Both the position numbers and the translations under genes were made by a program. From positions 163,828 through 227,827 of the forward strand of contig JAPPLU010000073.1 in NCBI GenBank assembly GCA_028874075.1: 64,000 nucleotides of DNA, read 5' to 3'. This document shows positions 17,929 to 27,248 of this stretch, piece after piece (the stretch's first letter is position 1; every line of letters starts with the position of its first letter). The notes beneath the pieces are model-generated. The model made no database searches. It saw only the letters and a list, made by a program, of their open reading frames with translations, and was not told where the DNA came from. The DNA comes from Chloroflexota bacterium (GTDB taxonomy: Bacteria; Chloroflexota; Dehalococcoidia; Lucifugimonadales; UBA3495).

Positions 17929-20370
17929 ATGGTCAGCCGTTTTCGTGGCCCTGAAGTCCTCTTTTTTTTCGCCGTCCTTGTCCTGCCTTTCCTCATTCTT
18001 TCCCTGCTGACTCTTGCCGGCCGTCCCGAAAGGGTGGAGGCCCAGGTAGAATGCCCAAGCCCGATGGATGGTTCACCGACGGTTAAAGCCTCCTCCCGCA
18101 CTCCCGCCGCCAATACCAGCTATGAGGTCAAATTTGTCACGCCTACAGCAATAGCACCCCGCTTTGACGGCATCGTTATGGAGTTACATGAGGATATTCT
18201 GGTGCCCAGGGGGATTGCTCCCAACTTCGTGCGAGTCCAATACGAGGTGCAGGATGACAATAACGGAAGGGCCAATGGCTTTGCAGCCTTCGTCGAACTA
18301 GATGAGCAGGACGATCCCCGTCATCCCACTACTGTCAGGATTTTTCACGGAATAGTCAAGAATAACAGCCCAGATACAATACCGGCGGAGGCTAAAGTTA
18401 CAGTCACCTTTCGAAAGGGAGCCGGCATTTCCAATCCCACCGAGGGCGGCGCCTTTTCCTGGAAAGTGGGGGTTGGGAACGACGATAACCTGGTGGATGC
18501 TAACCATCCAGAACCGGATGAGGGAGAGCCCGATGTACGAACGGCCTTCTGCGAGGCATCTGCCGGGGGCGAAGGCGCCGACGTGGGCCTGCTGGTGGAC
18601 CGGGAAATCCAGCTAAGCCACGAGGAGATCAGCCGGGGGGATTCCATCACCGTCATTGCCAGGGGCTTCAAGAACGGTCACACCCTGACGGTGTGGCGGG
18701 ACGCGAATGTCAATGGTATGCGGGAGACCGGTGAAAGCGAACTCTGCCAGGTGGAGGTGGCCGGCAATGACATCGGTTATTGCAACTTCAACGTCCATTC
18801 GCCGCCTTTCGAAAAGGGCACGGGAATGTGCCCCGACGGGAAGAATGGCAGCGACGGGGAATTTGACTGCAACTTCATCAACGCGGTGGATGGACTTGGC
18901 GGTTCCACAATAATCTTGGGAAAGGGGTCGGATGACATTCACGAAGCCAACCAGTTGCTGGAACTGGTAGGCCGGATTGAGGCCGATATCGTGCAGGGCC
19001 CAGGCGGCGATATCCAGGTTCAGGTGTTTGACTTCCCTGAAGGTGTCATTACCGGCGTTACCATTGGCGGGGTGCCCGCGGAAGTGGACCAGCTAAGGAT
19101 CGGCAGTTCGGGCAGGCTACATTTCAGTGTCCCCGTGCCCGACAACGTCCGCCTGGGCCGCCAATACTTGCGGGTTGAGGTGGACAGAGACGATGGCATG
19201 AAGCCTGACCCTTATTCTCGCGAGGTCATCGTCGATATCTCCCAGCCTAAAGCAATTGTCCGCATCTTCCCCGAGACGGTGCTGGCCAACCAGCGGGTTT
19301 CCCTCTCGGGTCTCGGCTTTCATGATGAACGTGGAACGAAAATCGATGAAGTGCAGTTTGGCGGTTTCACACTCAAGCCTTCCCGCGTCAACGGAGGCAC
19401 CGGTGCAATCGATGTAGCTGGAGATGGCAATTGGAACGGATCGGTGGATTTGCCCATTGTGGAGGCCACCACATCGGAAGGGACCCACACCCTGCGGGTG
19501 AAGGACAGCCGGGGTCGCACCGGTTCGGTGGAAGTGACCGTGCCGTCCAGGGAAGTGACGGTTACCCCCATCTGGGGTCGTCCAGGGACCACAATCAAGG
19601 TGACCGGCACGGGTTTCCCCAGCCGCAACGACCACGGTTCCAGTGTCAATCTGCGCATCTACTACGATGCCGGAGACCGGTTCACAGTCAATTCAGCAGA
19701 GCCGGACGCCAACGGGAACTTCTCCCGGGAAATCTTTATCCCCCTGAACACCCCCACTCCCTCTTCCAACTTTGTCCGGGTGGAATTTGATGACGACAAC
19801 GGTATTACTGTGGTGACATCGGCGCCTCACGAAGTACCCGGACCCGTGGTGCAACTTAGCCCGAATGCCGGACCCCCGGGAACTCGCTTCACCATGAGAG
19901 GGACCGGGTTCAGGACGCACATACCGGTGTACCAGGTGGAGTTTGCCGATATCAACATATTTCCCGGCCACCCTGTTTCGACCGATGCCAACGGCGAATT
20001 TGAGGTGGAACTGATGGCTCCCGGCCTGGACGCAGGACAGCAGACCGTCCGGACCACTGTGGCCGGGGTTACCGCCAGCGCTACCTTCGACATAAAGCCG
20101 TCCGGTGTTGCCGCCGGAGCTTCGATGACAGTCGCCGAAGCCCTGGAACGCCTTGGAGACCGCCTGCTGCGGGTTTTCCACTTCAATAACGATGCAAAGG
20201 TCTGGGCCTTCTACGCCCCGGCGGTGCCCGTAGACAGCACCCTGGAACTGATGGTGGAAGGGGAAACATATCTGGTTCTGGTGAGCGGAACGACGCAGGC
20301 TATATTGAACGGAGAGTCCCGGAGTCTGACCTGCCACCAGGGCAACTGCTGGAACCAGATTGTGTGGTAG
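17929..20370 (+). CDS. large secreted multi-domain protein with C-terminal CWN domain
   Basis: About 813 residues from the ATG at 17929. The N-terminus has a basic patch then a long hydrophobic segment (VLFFFAVLVLPFLILSLLTL), a signal peptide or anchor. The body is a series of beta-rich domains. At least two look like IPT/TIG-type immunoglobulin folds, with phrases such as VTPIWGRPGTTIKVTGTGFP and LSPNAGPPGTRFTMRGTGFR. The last 80 residues form a separate domain (LGDRLLRVFHFN ... GETYLVLVSG ... CHQGNCWNQIVW) that recurs in the protein at 21821-22438. An earlier in-frame ATG at 17791 exists, but it would put an odd 46-residue leader before the signal. It is probably a surface or adhesive protein. 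Confidence 0.75.
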   Translation: MVSRFRGPEVLFFFAVLVLPFLILSLLTLAGRPERVEAQVECPSPMDGSPTVKASSRTPAANTSYEVKFVTPTAIAPRFDGIVMELHEDILVPRGIAPNFVRVQYEVQDDNNGRANGFAAFVELDEQDDPRHPTTVRIFHGIVKNNSPDTIPAEAKVTVTFRKGAGISNPTEGGAFSWKVGVGNDDNLVDANHPEPDEGEPDVRTAFCEASAGGEGADVGLLVDREIQLSHEEISRGDSITVIARGFKNGHTLTVWRDANVNGMRETGESELCQVEVAGNDIGYCNFNVHSPPFEKGTGMCPDGKNGSDGEFDCNFINAVDGLGGSTIILGKGSDDIHEANQLLELVGRIEADIVQGPGGDIQVQVFDFPEGVITGVTIGGVPAEVDQLRIGSSGRLHFSVPVPDNVRLGRQYLRVEVDRDDGMKPDPYSREVIVDISQPKAIVRIFPETVLANQRVSLSGLGFHDERGTKIDEVQFGGFTLKPSRVNGGTGAIDVAGDGNWNGSVDLPIVEATTSEGTHTLRVKDSRGRTGSVEVTVPSREVTVTPIWGRPGTTIKVTGTGFPSRNDHGSSVNLRIYYDAGDRFTVNSAEPDANGNFSREIFIPLNTPTPSSNFVRVEFDDDNGITVVTSAPHEVPGPVVQLSPNAGPPGTRFTMRGTGFRTHIPVYQVEFADINIFPGHPVSTDANGEFEVELMAPGLDAGQQTVRTTVAGVTASATFDIKPSGVAAGASMTVAEALERLGDRLLRVFHFNNDAKVWAFYAPAVPVDSTLELMVEGETYLVLVSGTTQAILNGESRSLTCHQGNCWNQIVW

Positions 20371-20496
20371 GGCGCGTTGGGGAGGCTGACTCCGCCCCGG
20401 TAACTCCCTGTTTGGAGCTGTAAGCGACAAGGCTGCCGATTTCCTGCAAAAAGAAACGGCGGCCTGGCACTGTTTGGCCGGTACGGTTCCTGTGGG

Positions 20497-21141
20497 TTAG
20501 ACTGCCCGCGCCCTGGGTTCCAGTACCGTAACCTGCATGTTGGGCGGAAGGTTTCCGGTTGTGACCGTCAGGCTGCGGCGGGGCTGGACTTCACTCACGC
20601 CCATCAACTGCAGGAAGGCGTCCAGGTTGCCCAGGGGTTCGGTCGCGCCCGGTATCTGGTAGTGCATGGGAATGACAATCTTCGGGTCCAGGTCCTGCAT
20701 CAACTGCAGAATACGTTCCAGGTCCAGGGTACAGCCTCCCCCGGCCGGCGCCAGCAGCACGTCCACTGGCTGAAGTTCCTCCACTTGCCGGGTGGTTAAA
20801 GGTGTGGCGATGTCCCCCAGGTGGCACACGTTGACGTTGTCCATCACGATGGAGTAGGCCACGTTGCGCTCCTTCTGGGGCTGCCCCTCTTTCAAGGAGG
20901 TCATAACGCCCCTGGCCGCTACGCCCGAATATTCGTACTCCCCGGGAGCGTCGAACACCTTGGGAGACCCGCCTACTTCCAGGCGGTTATTGTGGTTGGG
21001 GTGAGTGTTGCTGATGGTTATCACGGTGGCTTGCCGGTTTTCGGGGCGGAGACCGAGAGAGGAGGGGAAGGGGTCGGTTACAACCACCAGGTCGTCGGAG
21101 CGCAGTCGGAAGCAGGCATGGCCCAGCCAGGTAATTTCCAT
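20497..21141 (-). CDS. metallo-beta-lactamase-fold protein with altered metal motif
   Basis: A 214-residue Lactamase_B_3-type (COG2220-like) protein: MEITWLGHACFRLRSDDLVV, TDPF, DAPGEYEYSGV, CHLGDI and VIPMHYQ are family landmarks. The usual SHDHPDHNN metal motif reads SNTHPNHNN here. The first His and the second Asp of the consensus are both replaced by Asn, and the first Asp by Thr. Metal binding may therefore be changed or lost. The start lies 5 bases after the bioY stop codon on the minus strand, with a GGGAAGGGA ribosome binding site, so it is co-transcribed with bioY. Function unknown. Confidence 0.8.
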   Translation of the reverse strand: MEITWLGHACFRLRSDDLVVVTDPFPSSLGLRPENRQATVITISNTHPNHNNRLEVGGSPKVFDAPGEYEYSGVAARGVMTSLKEGQPQKERNVAYSIVMDNVNVCHLGDIATPLTTRQVEELQPVDVLLAPAGGGCTLDLERILQLMQDLDPKIVIPMHYQIPGATEPLGNLDAFLQLMGVSEVQPRRSLTVTTGNLPPNMQVTVLEPRARAV

Positions 21142-21145
21142 AGTC

Positions 21146-21760
21146 TTATTGATCCCTTCCCTTCACCAAATTCACCAATTTCCAGGCCCCCGGCAGCAGC
21201 AGTGAAGCCGCAACCAGCTTGACTGCGTCCCCCACAACGAAGGGATACAGTCCCCATTCCATAGTGGTCGCCCAGCGACTCTCCGCCGGCGCGAAAGTGG
21301 CCAGCCACAACAGCCCCGGTACGTAGAGGATCACGTTGCCGGCCAGCATTGCCAGCAGAATCCGGGGACCGCGGTCCCAGCCCTTTTCCGCCAGCCACCC
21401 CACGGCAAAGGCCGCCGGAATGAACCCAACGATGTAACCACCCGAAGGAAGGCTCCCCACGAAGCCCGAAGCGCCGCCGGCGTAAAAAGGCAGCCACGTG
21501 CCCGCCACCAGATACAGCAACAAGGCGGCCGCGCCGCGTCTGCTGCCCAGGCTGGCGCCCACCAGCAGCACCGCAAGAGTCTGGCCCGTAATGGGCACAG
21601 GAGTGAACCCCAGGGGTATCTTGACTTGGGCCAGCAGGGCGGTGATAAGACAGCCCCCGACTATCAGGGCTATGTCGCGGGTAAGTCGGCGGGCGCCGTC
21701 GCCGGCGGGGATGACGGCGTCGGCCAGCACCGGCCAGGATTGATGTGCTCTAGCGTTCAA
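21146..21760 (-). CDS. bioY: BioY family biotin transporter S component
   Basis: A 204-residue membrane protein of the BioY family, the substrate-binding S component of energy-coupling-factor biotin transporters. Typical segments are KIPLGFTPVPITGQTLAVLL, GTWLPFYAGGASGFVGSLPS, GGYIVGFIPAAFAVGWLAEKG and GLYPFVVGDAVKLVAASLLL, with about five to six hydrophobic helices. The start appears to be TTG (21758-21760), with AGGAAA a few bases before it. No ECF ATPase genes are nearby, so it either works alone or shares an ECF module elsewhere. An MBL-fold gene follows. Confidence 0.92.
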   Translation of the reverse strand: MNARAHQSWPVLADAVIPAGDGARRLTRDIALIVGGCLITALLAQVKIPLGFTPVPITGQTLAVLLVGASLGSRRGAAALLLYLVAGTWLPFYAGGASGFVGSLPSGGYIVGFIPAAFAVGWLAEKGWDRGPRILLAMLAGNVILYVPGLLWLATFAPAESRWATTMEWGLYPFVVGDAVKLVAASLLLPGAWKLVNLVKGRDQ

Positions 21761-21820
21761 AAGACGTTTCCTGGTTCAAAAATAAGGGCATTCGTCCAGC
21801 GCACCGACTCCGGAAGCTCA

Positions 21821-22438
21821 TCAAGGCCAGACCACCTTGTTCCAGCAGTCGCCATCGTCGCAATCCAGTTCCAGTTGCTGCCCATTGACTATTAAGGTAA
21901 CGGATTCCGTTACCAGAATCAAATACGTCTGGCCTGAAGCCACGGCCTTCAGTGTACTTTCTTCAGGCACCAGGGGATCGTAGTAGATGAACTCACCCGT
22001 TTCCTGTACCCAGTGCCACACTCTCAAGAATTTGTCCCCCAGGGGCTCCATTGCTTCAGTTACGGGTACGGGAGTCGATGCAATGGAGATTTCCGTTTCC
22101 GATGAGGGAGACTCTGCATTTCTCCCCGGGTTAATCATTTCCTGGGTATCAGTGGATGGTGGAGAGTCGGGGAAAGAGGCCTGAGGCTCGATTTGGGGCA
22201 GAGAAGTGTTCGGAACGGGCACAACCTCGTTGCCTGCGGACGACTGGAATGGCACAAGAGTAGGTGTGCTCGGCATTACGGGTTGCTGCCCCAACGGGGT
22301 TTTAGGTAAACCCGGTCTCCATTGGTACACCTCGTTTGGGCCCGGGGGAACGAGATACACCGCCGTGCGCATCGCGCCCGTAACCAGCAGAATTGCTCCA
22401 ATAGCCAGCAGGACCGTATTTCCCACGCTTAAAGCCAT
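21821..22438 (-). CDS. membrane-anchored protein with C-terminal CWN domain
   Basis: A 205-residue protein starting MALSVGNTVLLAIGAILLVT, a single membrane anchor. It is followed by a Pro/Ser/Thr-rich linker of about 100 residues and an 80-residue C-terminal domain. That domain reads LGDKFLRVWHWVQ ... YYDPLVPEESTL ... GQTYLILV ... LDCDDGDCWNKVVWP, and aligns over its whole length with the last 80 residues of the protein at 17929-20370. The two cysteines (C-x4-C-W-N) may form a disulfide. It is probably displayed outside the cell. I know no named family for this domain. Confidence 0.75.
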   Translation of the reverse strand: MALSVGNTVLLAIGAILLVTGAMRTAVYLVPPGPNEVYQWRPGLPKTPLGQQPVMPSTPTLVPFQSSAGNEVVPVPNTSLPQIEPQASFPDSPPSTDTQEMINPGRNAESPSSETEISIASTPVPVTEAMEPLGDKFLRVWHWVQETGEFIYYDPLVPEESTLKAVASGQTYLILVTESVTLIVNGQQLELDCDDGDCWNKVVWP

Positions 22439-22778
22439 TGCCTTCCCCGTCAGCCTGGCCGCGAATCAGTCTCCGCTGGGAGGGACTGGGCCATTCAACG
22501 CTGCGCTTCCCGTATGCCGATGCGCCCGTGGTCGTTTTCCATTCTTGCGAGGAGCGGACTAGATCGGCATGGGCGTATATGTCAAAGCCGGAAACCAATG
22601 GGCAGTATAAGTACGGCGCCGCAAGAGGGTCAACGCTTGACAGTCTTTTTTGGGGCGTGCTACTTTCCAATCAGAGGCCTCCATTGCTGCGGCCAAGTTC
22701 AAATCGACTTCTAAATCCCTTCCCAGGGCAGAATCGTATATAATTAGACTGACACCCGGTTAGCTTTTGGGGAATGCG
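22439..22778. other. intergenic region before hrcA
   Basis: About 340 bases between divergent genes. Candidate promoter parts for hrcA are TTGACA (22637-22642) with a weak TACTTT 18 bases on, and a TATAAT at 22739-22744 without a clear -35 box. No CIRCE palindrome, the usual HrcA operator, is present. Confidence 0.5.
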
Positions 22779-23819
22779 ATGCTAACCCAACGCGCTGGCA
22801 ACGTATTAAACATCCTGGTTACCGAATACATTAACACCGCCAATCCGGTGGCGTCGGAGGAGATTGCCCGGCTTTCTCCTACCAAGGTCAGTCCGGCCAC
22901 CGTTCGCAACGCCATGTCCCTCCTCACCGACGAGGGCTACATTTCCAGGCCCCATGTGTCCGCCGGCGCCGTTCCCCTGGACCGGGGATACCGTTACCAT
23001 GTGGAAACCCTGGATGAAGTTCCACCCCTGCCTGACAGCGTACAGCAGCAGATTCACCACCACTTCGATCGGACGGACGCCGACCTGGCCGAGTTGAGCC
23101 GGCGCTGTGCCCTGGTACTGTCTCGCATAACCACCAACATGGCCATCGTAACGGTGCCCCAGGCCCGCTCTCCCCGGGTCAGGCACATCCAGTTGGTCTA
23201 CCTGGACGAACTTTCGGTCCTGGTGATCCTGGTCCTGCAGGACGCAAGGCTGCTCAGGCGCCTGCTGACCGTGGACGAGCCCACGGATCAGGGTGCGTTG
23301 AGCCAGGTCGCAAATTACCTTAACGACCGTTTCAGCGGACTGGCACTATCGGAAATCGAGAGTGTGTCCGGCGACTATGGCCCACTGGCAGAAAGAGTAC
23401 GCCAGAGTACCTTGTCTTTGCTTCGGGAAGCCGATACCTACTCCATTCCCGAACACTATGTTGACGGACTGCGCTGGCTTTTGAACCAGCCGGAAATGGC
23501 CCAGGGCAGCCAGGCCAGGGAACTGGTGGAATTGCTGGAAGAGCAGGTGCTTCTGGACAGCGTCCTGTCGGAACAGCCCGACAGCGGAGACATTGCGGTT
23601 TTCATCGGCGGCGAGAACATGGAAGAGCCCCTGCGACCATTCAGCGTAATCCTGTGCCAGTACGGCATACCCCACCAGGCCAGCGGCACCATCTGCGTAA
23701 TTGGCCCCACCCGCATGAGCTACGCCGGCGCCATTAGCGGCGTGGGCTACCTGTCGTCTCTTATGAGCAGCCTGGTCCTGGAGTTGTACGGAGGAAGGGC
23801 GGCGAGCGGCGGACAGTAG
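22779..23819 (+). CDS. hrcA: heat-inducible transcription repressor HrcA
   Basis: A 346-residue HrcA, the repressor that binds CIRCE operators of chaperone genes. The N-terminal winged helix (LTQRAGNVLNILVTEYINTA ... VSPATVRNAMSLLTDEGYI) is clear. The conserved middle (VRHIQLVYLDELSVLVILVL) and the C-terminal IGGENMEEPLRPFSVILCQY and MSYAGAISGVGYLSSLM are also family hallmarks. The ATG at 22779 has GGGGA at 22769-22773; a TTG at 22767 is less likely. Unusually, no grpE, dnaK or dnaJ follows. The gene stands alone, with a 900-base repeat-rich gap downstream. Confidence 0.93.
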   Translation: MLTQRAGNVLNILVTEYINTANPVASEEIARLSPTKVSPATVRNAMSLLTDEGYISRPHVSAGAVPLDRGYRYHVETLDEVPPLPDSVQQQIHHHFDRTDADLAELSRRCALVLSRITTNMAIVTVPQARSPRVRHIQLVYLDELSVLVILVLQDARLLRRLLTVDEPTDQGALSQVANYLNDRFSGLALSEIESVSGDYGPLAERVRQSTLSLLREADTYSIPEHYVDGLRWLLNQPEMAQGSQARELVELLEEQVLLDSVLSEQPDSGDIAVFIGGENMEEPLRPFSVILCQYGIPHQASGTICVIGPTRMSYAGAISGVGYLSSLMSSLVLELYGGRAASGGQ

Positions 23820-24210
23820 GCTGAAGCGTTTCTAATGCACGGACTGCCTGGCGGGGGCGGGTTACCAACCCTCCCTTTCGAGTTTGCCGGAAGCCCTTTG
23901 GCTGCCGCGGTCATCTGGTCGGCGCCCCAGTGCAATCGCGTTATGATTCGTGAAAAGTCCGTCGTTCCCGAGCCGGCGGGTACCTCGAATCTGGAGACTG
24001 CAGGGCTATCCCTAGGGCGGCAACTGCTCCCCTTTTGCCTTACTCAAAGTGCCATTGCCCTGGTGACACCTGCCTCTTGATTCTTCGGTTAACGCTTCCC
24101 TACCATACTTCCATGGCACATTCCGTCCAAAGACCGGCCAATCGTGAATCTTCTCTTTCCCCATGGAAGAGTGCCGGAGTGTGGACGTCTCATCGTCTTA
24201 GGTTTAACCA

Positions 24211-24250
24211 GTGGCCCAAAACGGCCCAAAACGGCCCGGAATGGCCCACT
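24211..24250. repeat. 10-bp-period array A (four units)
   Basis: Four consecutive decamers of the type ACGGCCCAAA (first unit GTGGCCCAAA, last ATGGCCCACT) keep an exact 10-base register. Confidence 0.8.
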
Positions 24251-24330
24251 TGTCCAACCCCTTTCCTATCTGGAAAGCGACCCATTTTCGGGCCACCAGG
24301 GTCGTCTGAGCCCTGTGTTTCAGCTACGAA

Positions 24331-24360
24331 ACGGCCCAAAACGGCCCAAAATGGCGCGAA
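24331..24360. repeat. 10-bp-period array B (three units)
   Basis: Three decamers, two exact ACGGCCCAAA and one ATGGCGCGAA, in register, 80 bases after array A. Confidence 0.8.
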
Positions 24361-24721
24361 TACAAAAAAAATAGCCCTGAAATTTCAGTGAATGGATTCC
24401 CCGAAGGCCCGCGGAAATCCATTTTCTGGCCAATGGTTCAGGATTCCAAATCGGTGGTCAGGCGCTTTTGTCAATTTGAAAGCGCTGGATTTCCCCGCGT
24501 CCCTTTTCGTCGTTCCCGAGCCGTCGGAACGTCCGACTGTGGCGGGCGGGAACCTCCAGGTTGGAGACGGCGGCGTTTCCCTTATGCGCCAATTGAACCT
24601 CCTCGCCGGAATCAAAATGCGGTTGCCCCGGGCGCACCTCAGCCCGACGGGGCGCCGCCTGGAATGTGTTAAACTGTGCCAAAACCCATACCAGTTTAAG
24701 TATCGTATATTAAGGAAGCGG

Positions 24722-25372
24722 ATGTCCTACAACCACAGGCGAATGCTGGCCTTGACGACTTTGCCACTTCTGGTTGTGGGCATTATCGTTGGCGTCTTCG
24801 GTGGATACTTGCTTTGGGAAGAGTCGCCGGAGTTGGCCACGGCCGTGGGCCTGTCCCTTTTCATAATCTCCGCGCTGGGCGGGCGTCTGGCCATCGAAAT
24901 TGTGCTGGGGCTTACGCGGGTCTTTATCGCCGTGTACGAAATTCAGCAGAATACGGTGGAAAACACCCTCTCCCTAACCGAAAAGAAGGTCGATGACATT
25001 GTACGGCTGTCCGAAAGGGATCCCAGGTTCGGATATTCAGATATGCAGACTTTCCCCCGGTTCGCCCGCCGCAACCCTGTCGTCCAGTCGATTCGCAGGA
25101 GTGTCTGGAAGGCTTGCTGGCTGCTCTATCCCACGGGACTGGTGTATACCCTGATTACCGGCAGCACTGCAGCGGTTTTCGAGTTCGTCGGCATTGACTA
25201 TCCACTCATTATGCTGGCAATTGGCGGCGCCTTTACCCTGTTAACCATGCTCATGGCCTTTGGGGAACCACTCTTCGGCAACTGGCAGATTATGCGTAAA
25301 TGCAACCGCATGCTCCAGGCGGCCTACCAGGTTGAAAAACGCCTGGATAGCGGGGGAGCAGGCAACGTCTGA
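24722..25372 (+). CDS. membrane protein of unknown function
   Basis: A 216-residue protein starting MSYNHRRMLALTTLPLLVVG. Two hydrophobic helices near the N-terminus (about 9-60) are followed by a charged stretch (QQNTVENTLSLTEKKVDDIV) and two more helices (about 125-175), with a cytoplasmic-looking tail. The ATG at 24722 has AAGGA at 24712-24716; the reading frame stays open 110 codons further upstream, but without a better start. No family is recognised. It is followed 58 bases later by polX on the same strand. Confidence 0.65.
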   Translation: MSYNHRRMLALTTLPLLVVGIIVGVFGGYLLWEESPELATAVGLSLFIISALGGRLAIEIVLGLTRVFIAVYEIQQNTVENTLSLTEKKVDDIVRLSERDPRFGYSDMQTFPRFARRNPVVQSIRRSVWKACWLLYPTGLVYTLITGSTAAVFEFVGIDYPLIMLAIGGAFTLLTMLMAFGEPLFGNWQIMRKCNRMLQAAYQVEKRLDSGGAGNV

Positions 25373-25430
25373 ACACTCCTGGATTCAGCCCGCTCAACTC
25401 TTCTGAGCCGGTAAAGAATGCATCTTAGTT

Positions 25431-27248
25431 ATGCCCGTCAGCAACGAAGACATAGCAGAAATATTCGAGAGCATGGCCACCCTTCTGGAGATGAAGGGTG
25501 ACACCGTGTTCAAGATTCGCGCTTACCAGCGAGCCGCCCGCACCATTGGCCACCTGTCCTTCTCCCTTGAGCAGGCGGTGGGAGAAGGCGTCGACCTGAA
25601 GAAAATTCCGGGCATCGGAAAGGCCATCAGCGAAAAGACCCAGGAATACCTGGAAACCGGGCGCATCCGGGCCTACGACGAACTGGTAGGTGAACTGCCC
25701 GATGGCGTCTTGACCCTTATGACCATTCCCGGCATTGGGCCCAAGTCGGCAATGACGATTTCCCAGGAACTGGGCATCAGCACCATCGAGGGCATTGAAA
25801 AAGCCGTTCACGACGGTTCGCTGGCCGCCCTGCCCCGCATGGGCAGGCGCACCGCGCAGAACATTCTCCGCCACATCCAGACCGTGGGCGCCAAGAATGG
25901 GCGTACCCCCATTGGCCAGGCCCTGGCGGTAGCGGAAGAAACGGTTGATACTCTCCGCGCCGAGTGTCCCTTTATCGAGCAACTCTACCCCGCCGGAAGC
26001 CTGCGCCGCTGGGAGGAAACCATCGGCGACATCGACCTGGTGGGCGTAGCGCCGGAGGACGAGCAGGCGAAGGCAGGTGATGTCCTTGCTGCGTTGCCCA
26101 CCATCCGGGAAGTGCTGGTGCACGGCGCGAAGAAAACCAGCGTCGTGCTGGAGGAAGGTATACAGGTAGACCTGCGGCTGGGCGACGCCCCTTCCTTCGG
26201 CGCCATGCTCCAGTACTTTTCGGGCAGCCAGCAGCACAACATTCGACTGCGCGACTTCGCCAACCGCAAGGGCTACTCCCTGAACGAGTACGGCATTACC
26301 AACCTGTCCACCGGCGACGTGAGCCACTTCCCCGACGAGGAGTCCTTCTACGGTTTCCTGGGCCTGCCTTACATTTCGCCGGAGTTGCGTCTCGGCTTCA
26401 ACGAACTGGAAGCGGCCGAGGCCAACGCCCTGCCCAACCTGGTGACGGTTTCCGACCTGAAGGGAGACTTGCACCTGCACAGTGATTGGAGCGACGGCCG
26501 CGACCCCATCGAGCGCATGGTGGAAGCGGCTGCGGAGCAGGGTTACCAGTACATGGCCCTGACCGACCACTCATCCGGGCGAGGTGTCGCCAACGGCCTC
26601 TCCAACGAGCGGCTGGTGGAGCAGATTGGCATTCTGCGGGACCTCCAGACCCGGTACCCCATAACTATCCTGTGTGGCTCCGAGGTGGACATTCGCGCCG
26701 ACGGCACTCTGGACTATCCCGATGAGCTGCTGGCCGAACTGGATGTGGTGGTGGCATCGGTGCATTCGGCCATGGGCCAGGACAGCGATACCATGACTCG
26801 GCGTATTATTCGGGCCATGGAGCATCCCTCGGTAACCATCATTGGCCACGCCTCCACCCGCCTGTTGAGCCGCCGGCAGCCGGTAGAATTCGACATCGAG
26901 GCGCTGCTGCGGGCGGCACGGGAAACGGGTACGGCCATGGAAATTAATTCAGCGCCGGAACGCATGGACCTGAAGGATACTCACGCCCACCGGGCCAGGG
27001 AGCTGGGCGTACCGCTGGTCATCAACACCGATTCGCACCATTACACCAGCCTGGGACAGCGGCGCTTCGGCGTGGGCATCGCTCGGCGCGCCTGGTGCGA
27101 GTCCAGGCACATTCTGAACACGCTTCCCCTCGACCGTTTCCTGGCCTACATTCGCGCCCCCAAGCCGCAACGGCTGGAAGTTTTCGACTCCCGCGACGAC
27201 GTGCCGGCTGCAACCCCTACACTCTCCAGTCCGTTGGTATCCCCGTGA
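25431..27248 (+). CDS. polX: DNA polymerase/3'-5' exonuclease PolX
   Basis: A 605-residue PolX, the bacterial family-X DNA polymerase with a PHP exonuclease, used in base-excision repair. The order is an 8-kDa-like HhH region (KIPGIGKAISEK, then TIPGIGPKSAM), the polymerase palm with GSLRRWEETIGDIDLVG (188-204, acidic pair in GDID), and a PHP domain opening GDLHLHSDWSDG (about 343-354). ALTDHSSG, HASTRLLSRRQP and INTDSHH supply further metal ligands. The length is slightly above the usual 570 residues because of a short C-terminal tail. The stop codon overlaps the start of the next gene by four bases. Confidence 0.95.
   Translation: MPVSNEDIAEIFESMATLLEMKGDTVFKIRAYQRAARTIGHLSFSLEQAVGEGVDLKKIPGIGKAISEKTQEYLETGRIRAYDELVGELPDGVLTLMTIPGIGPKSAMTISQELGISTIEGIEKAVHDGSLAALPRMGRRTAQNILRHIQTVGAKNGRTPIGQALAVAEETVDTLRAECPFIEQLYPAGSLRRWEETIGDIDLVGVAPEDEQAKAGDVLAALPTIREVLVHGAKKTSVVLEEGIQVDLRLGDAPSFGAMLQYFSGSQQHNIRLRDFANRKGYSLNEYGITNLSTGDVSHFPDEESFYGFLGLPYISPELRLGFNELEAAEANALPNLVTVSDLKGDLHLHSDWSDGRDPIERMVEAAAEQGYQYMALTDHSSGRGVANGLSNERLVEQIGILRDLQTRYPITILCGSEVDIRADGTLDYPDELLAELDVVVASVHSAMGQDSDTMTRRIIRAMEHPSVTIIGHASTRLLSRRQPVEFDIEALLRAARETGTAMEINSAPERMDLKDTHAHRARELGVPLVINTDSHHYTSLGQRRFGVGIARRAWCESRHILNTLPLDRFLAYIRAPKPQRLEVFDSRDDVPAATPTLSSPLVSP

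Larger units (their letters stand above)
23820..24721. other. repeat-rich intergenic region after hrcA
   Basis: About 900 bases without a convincing gene. It contains two 10-bp-period arrays (24211-24250 and 24331-24360). A diverged repeat also occurs twice, each copy opening with GTCGTTCCCGAGCCG at 23961-23975 and 24509-24523 and continuing with GGCGGG(T/A)ACCTC... similarity. The open frame from 24392 into the next gene is probably only read-through upstream of the real start. Confidence 0.6.

Noticed and set aside
24392..24721. The 110-codon N-terminal extension of the membrane protein gene
   Set aside because: Unnatural composition, no ribosome binding site, and it runs through repeat-rich DNA; the ATG at 24722 has a good site.
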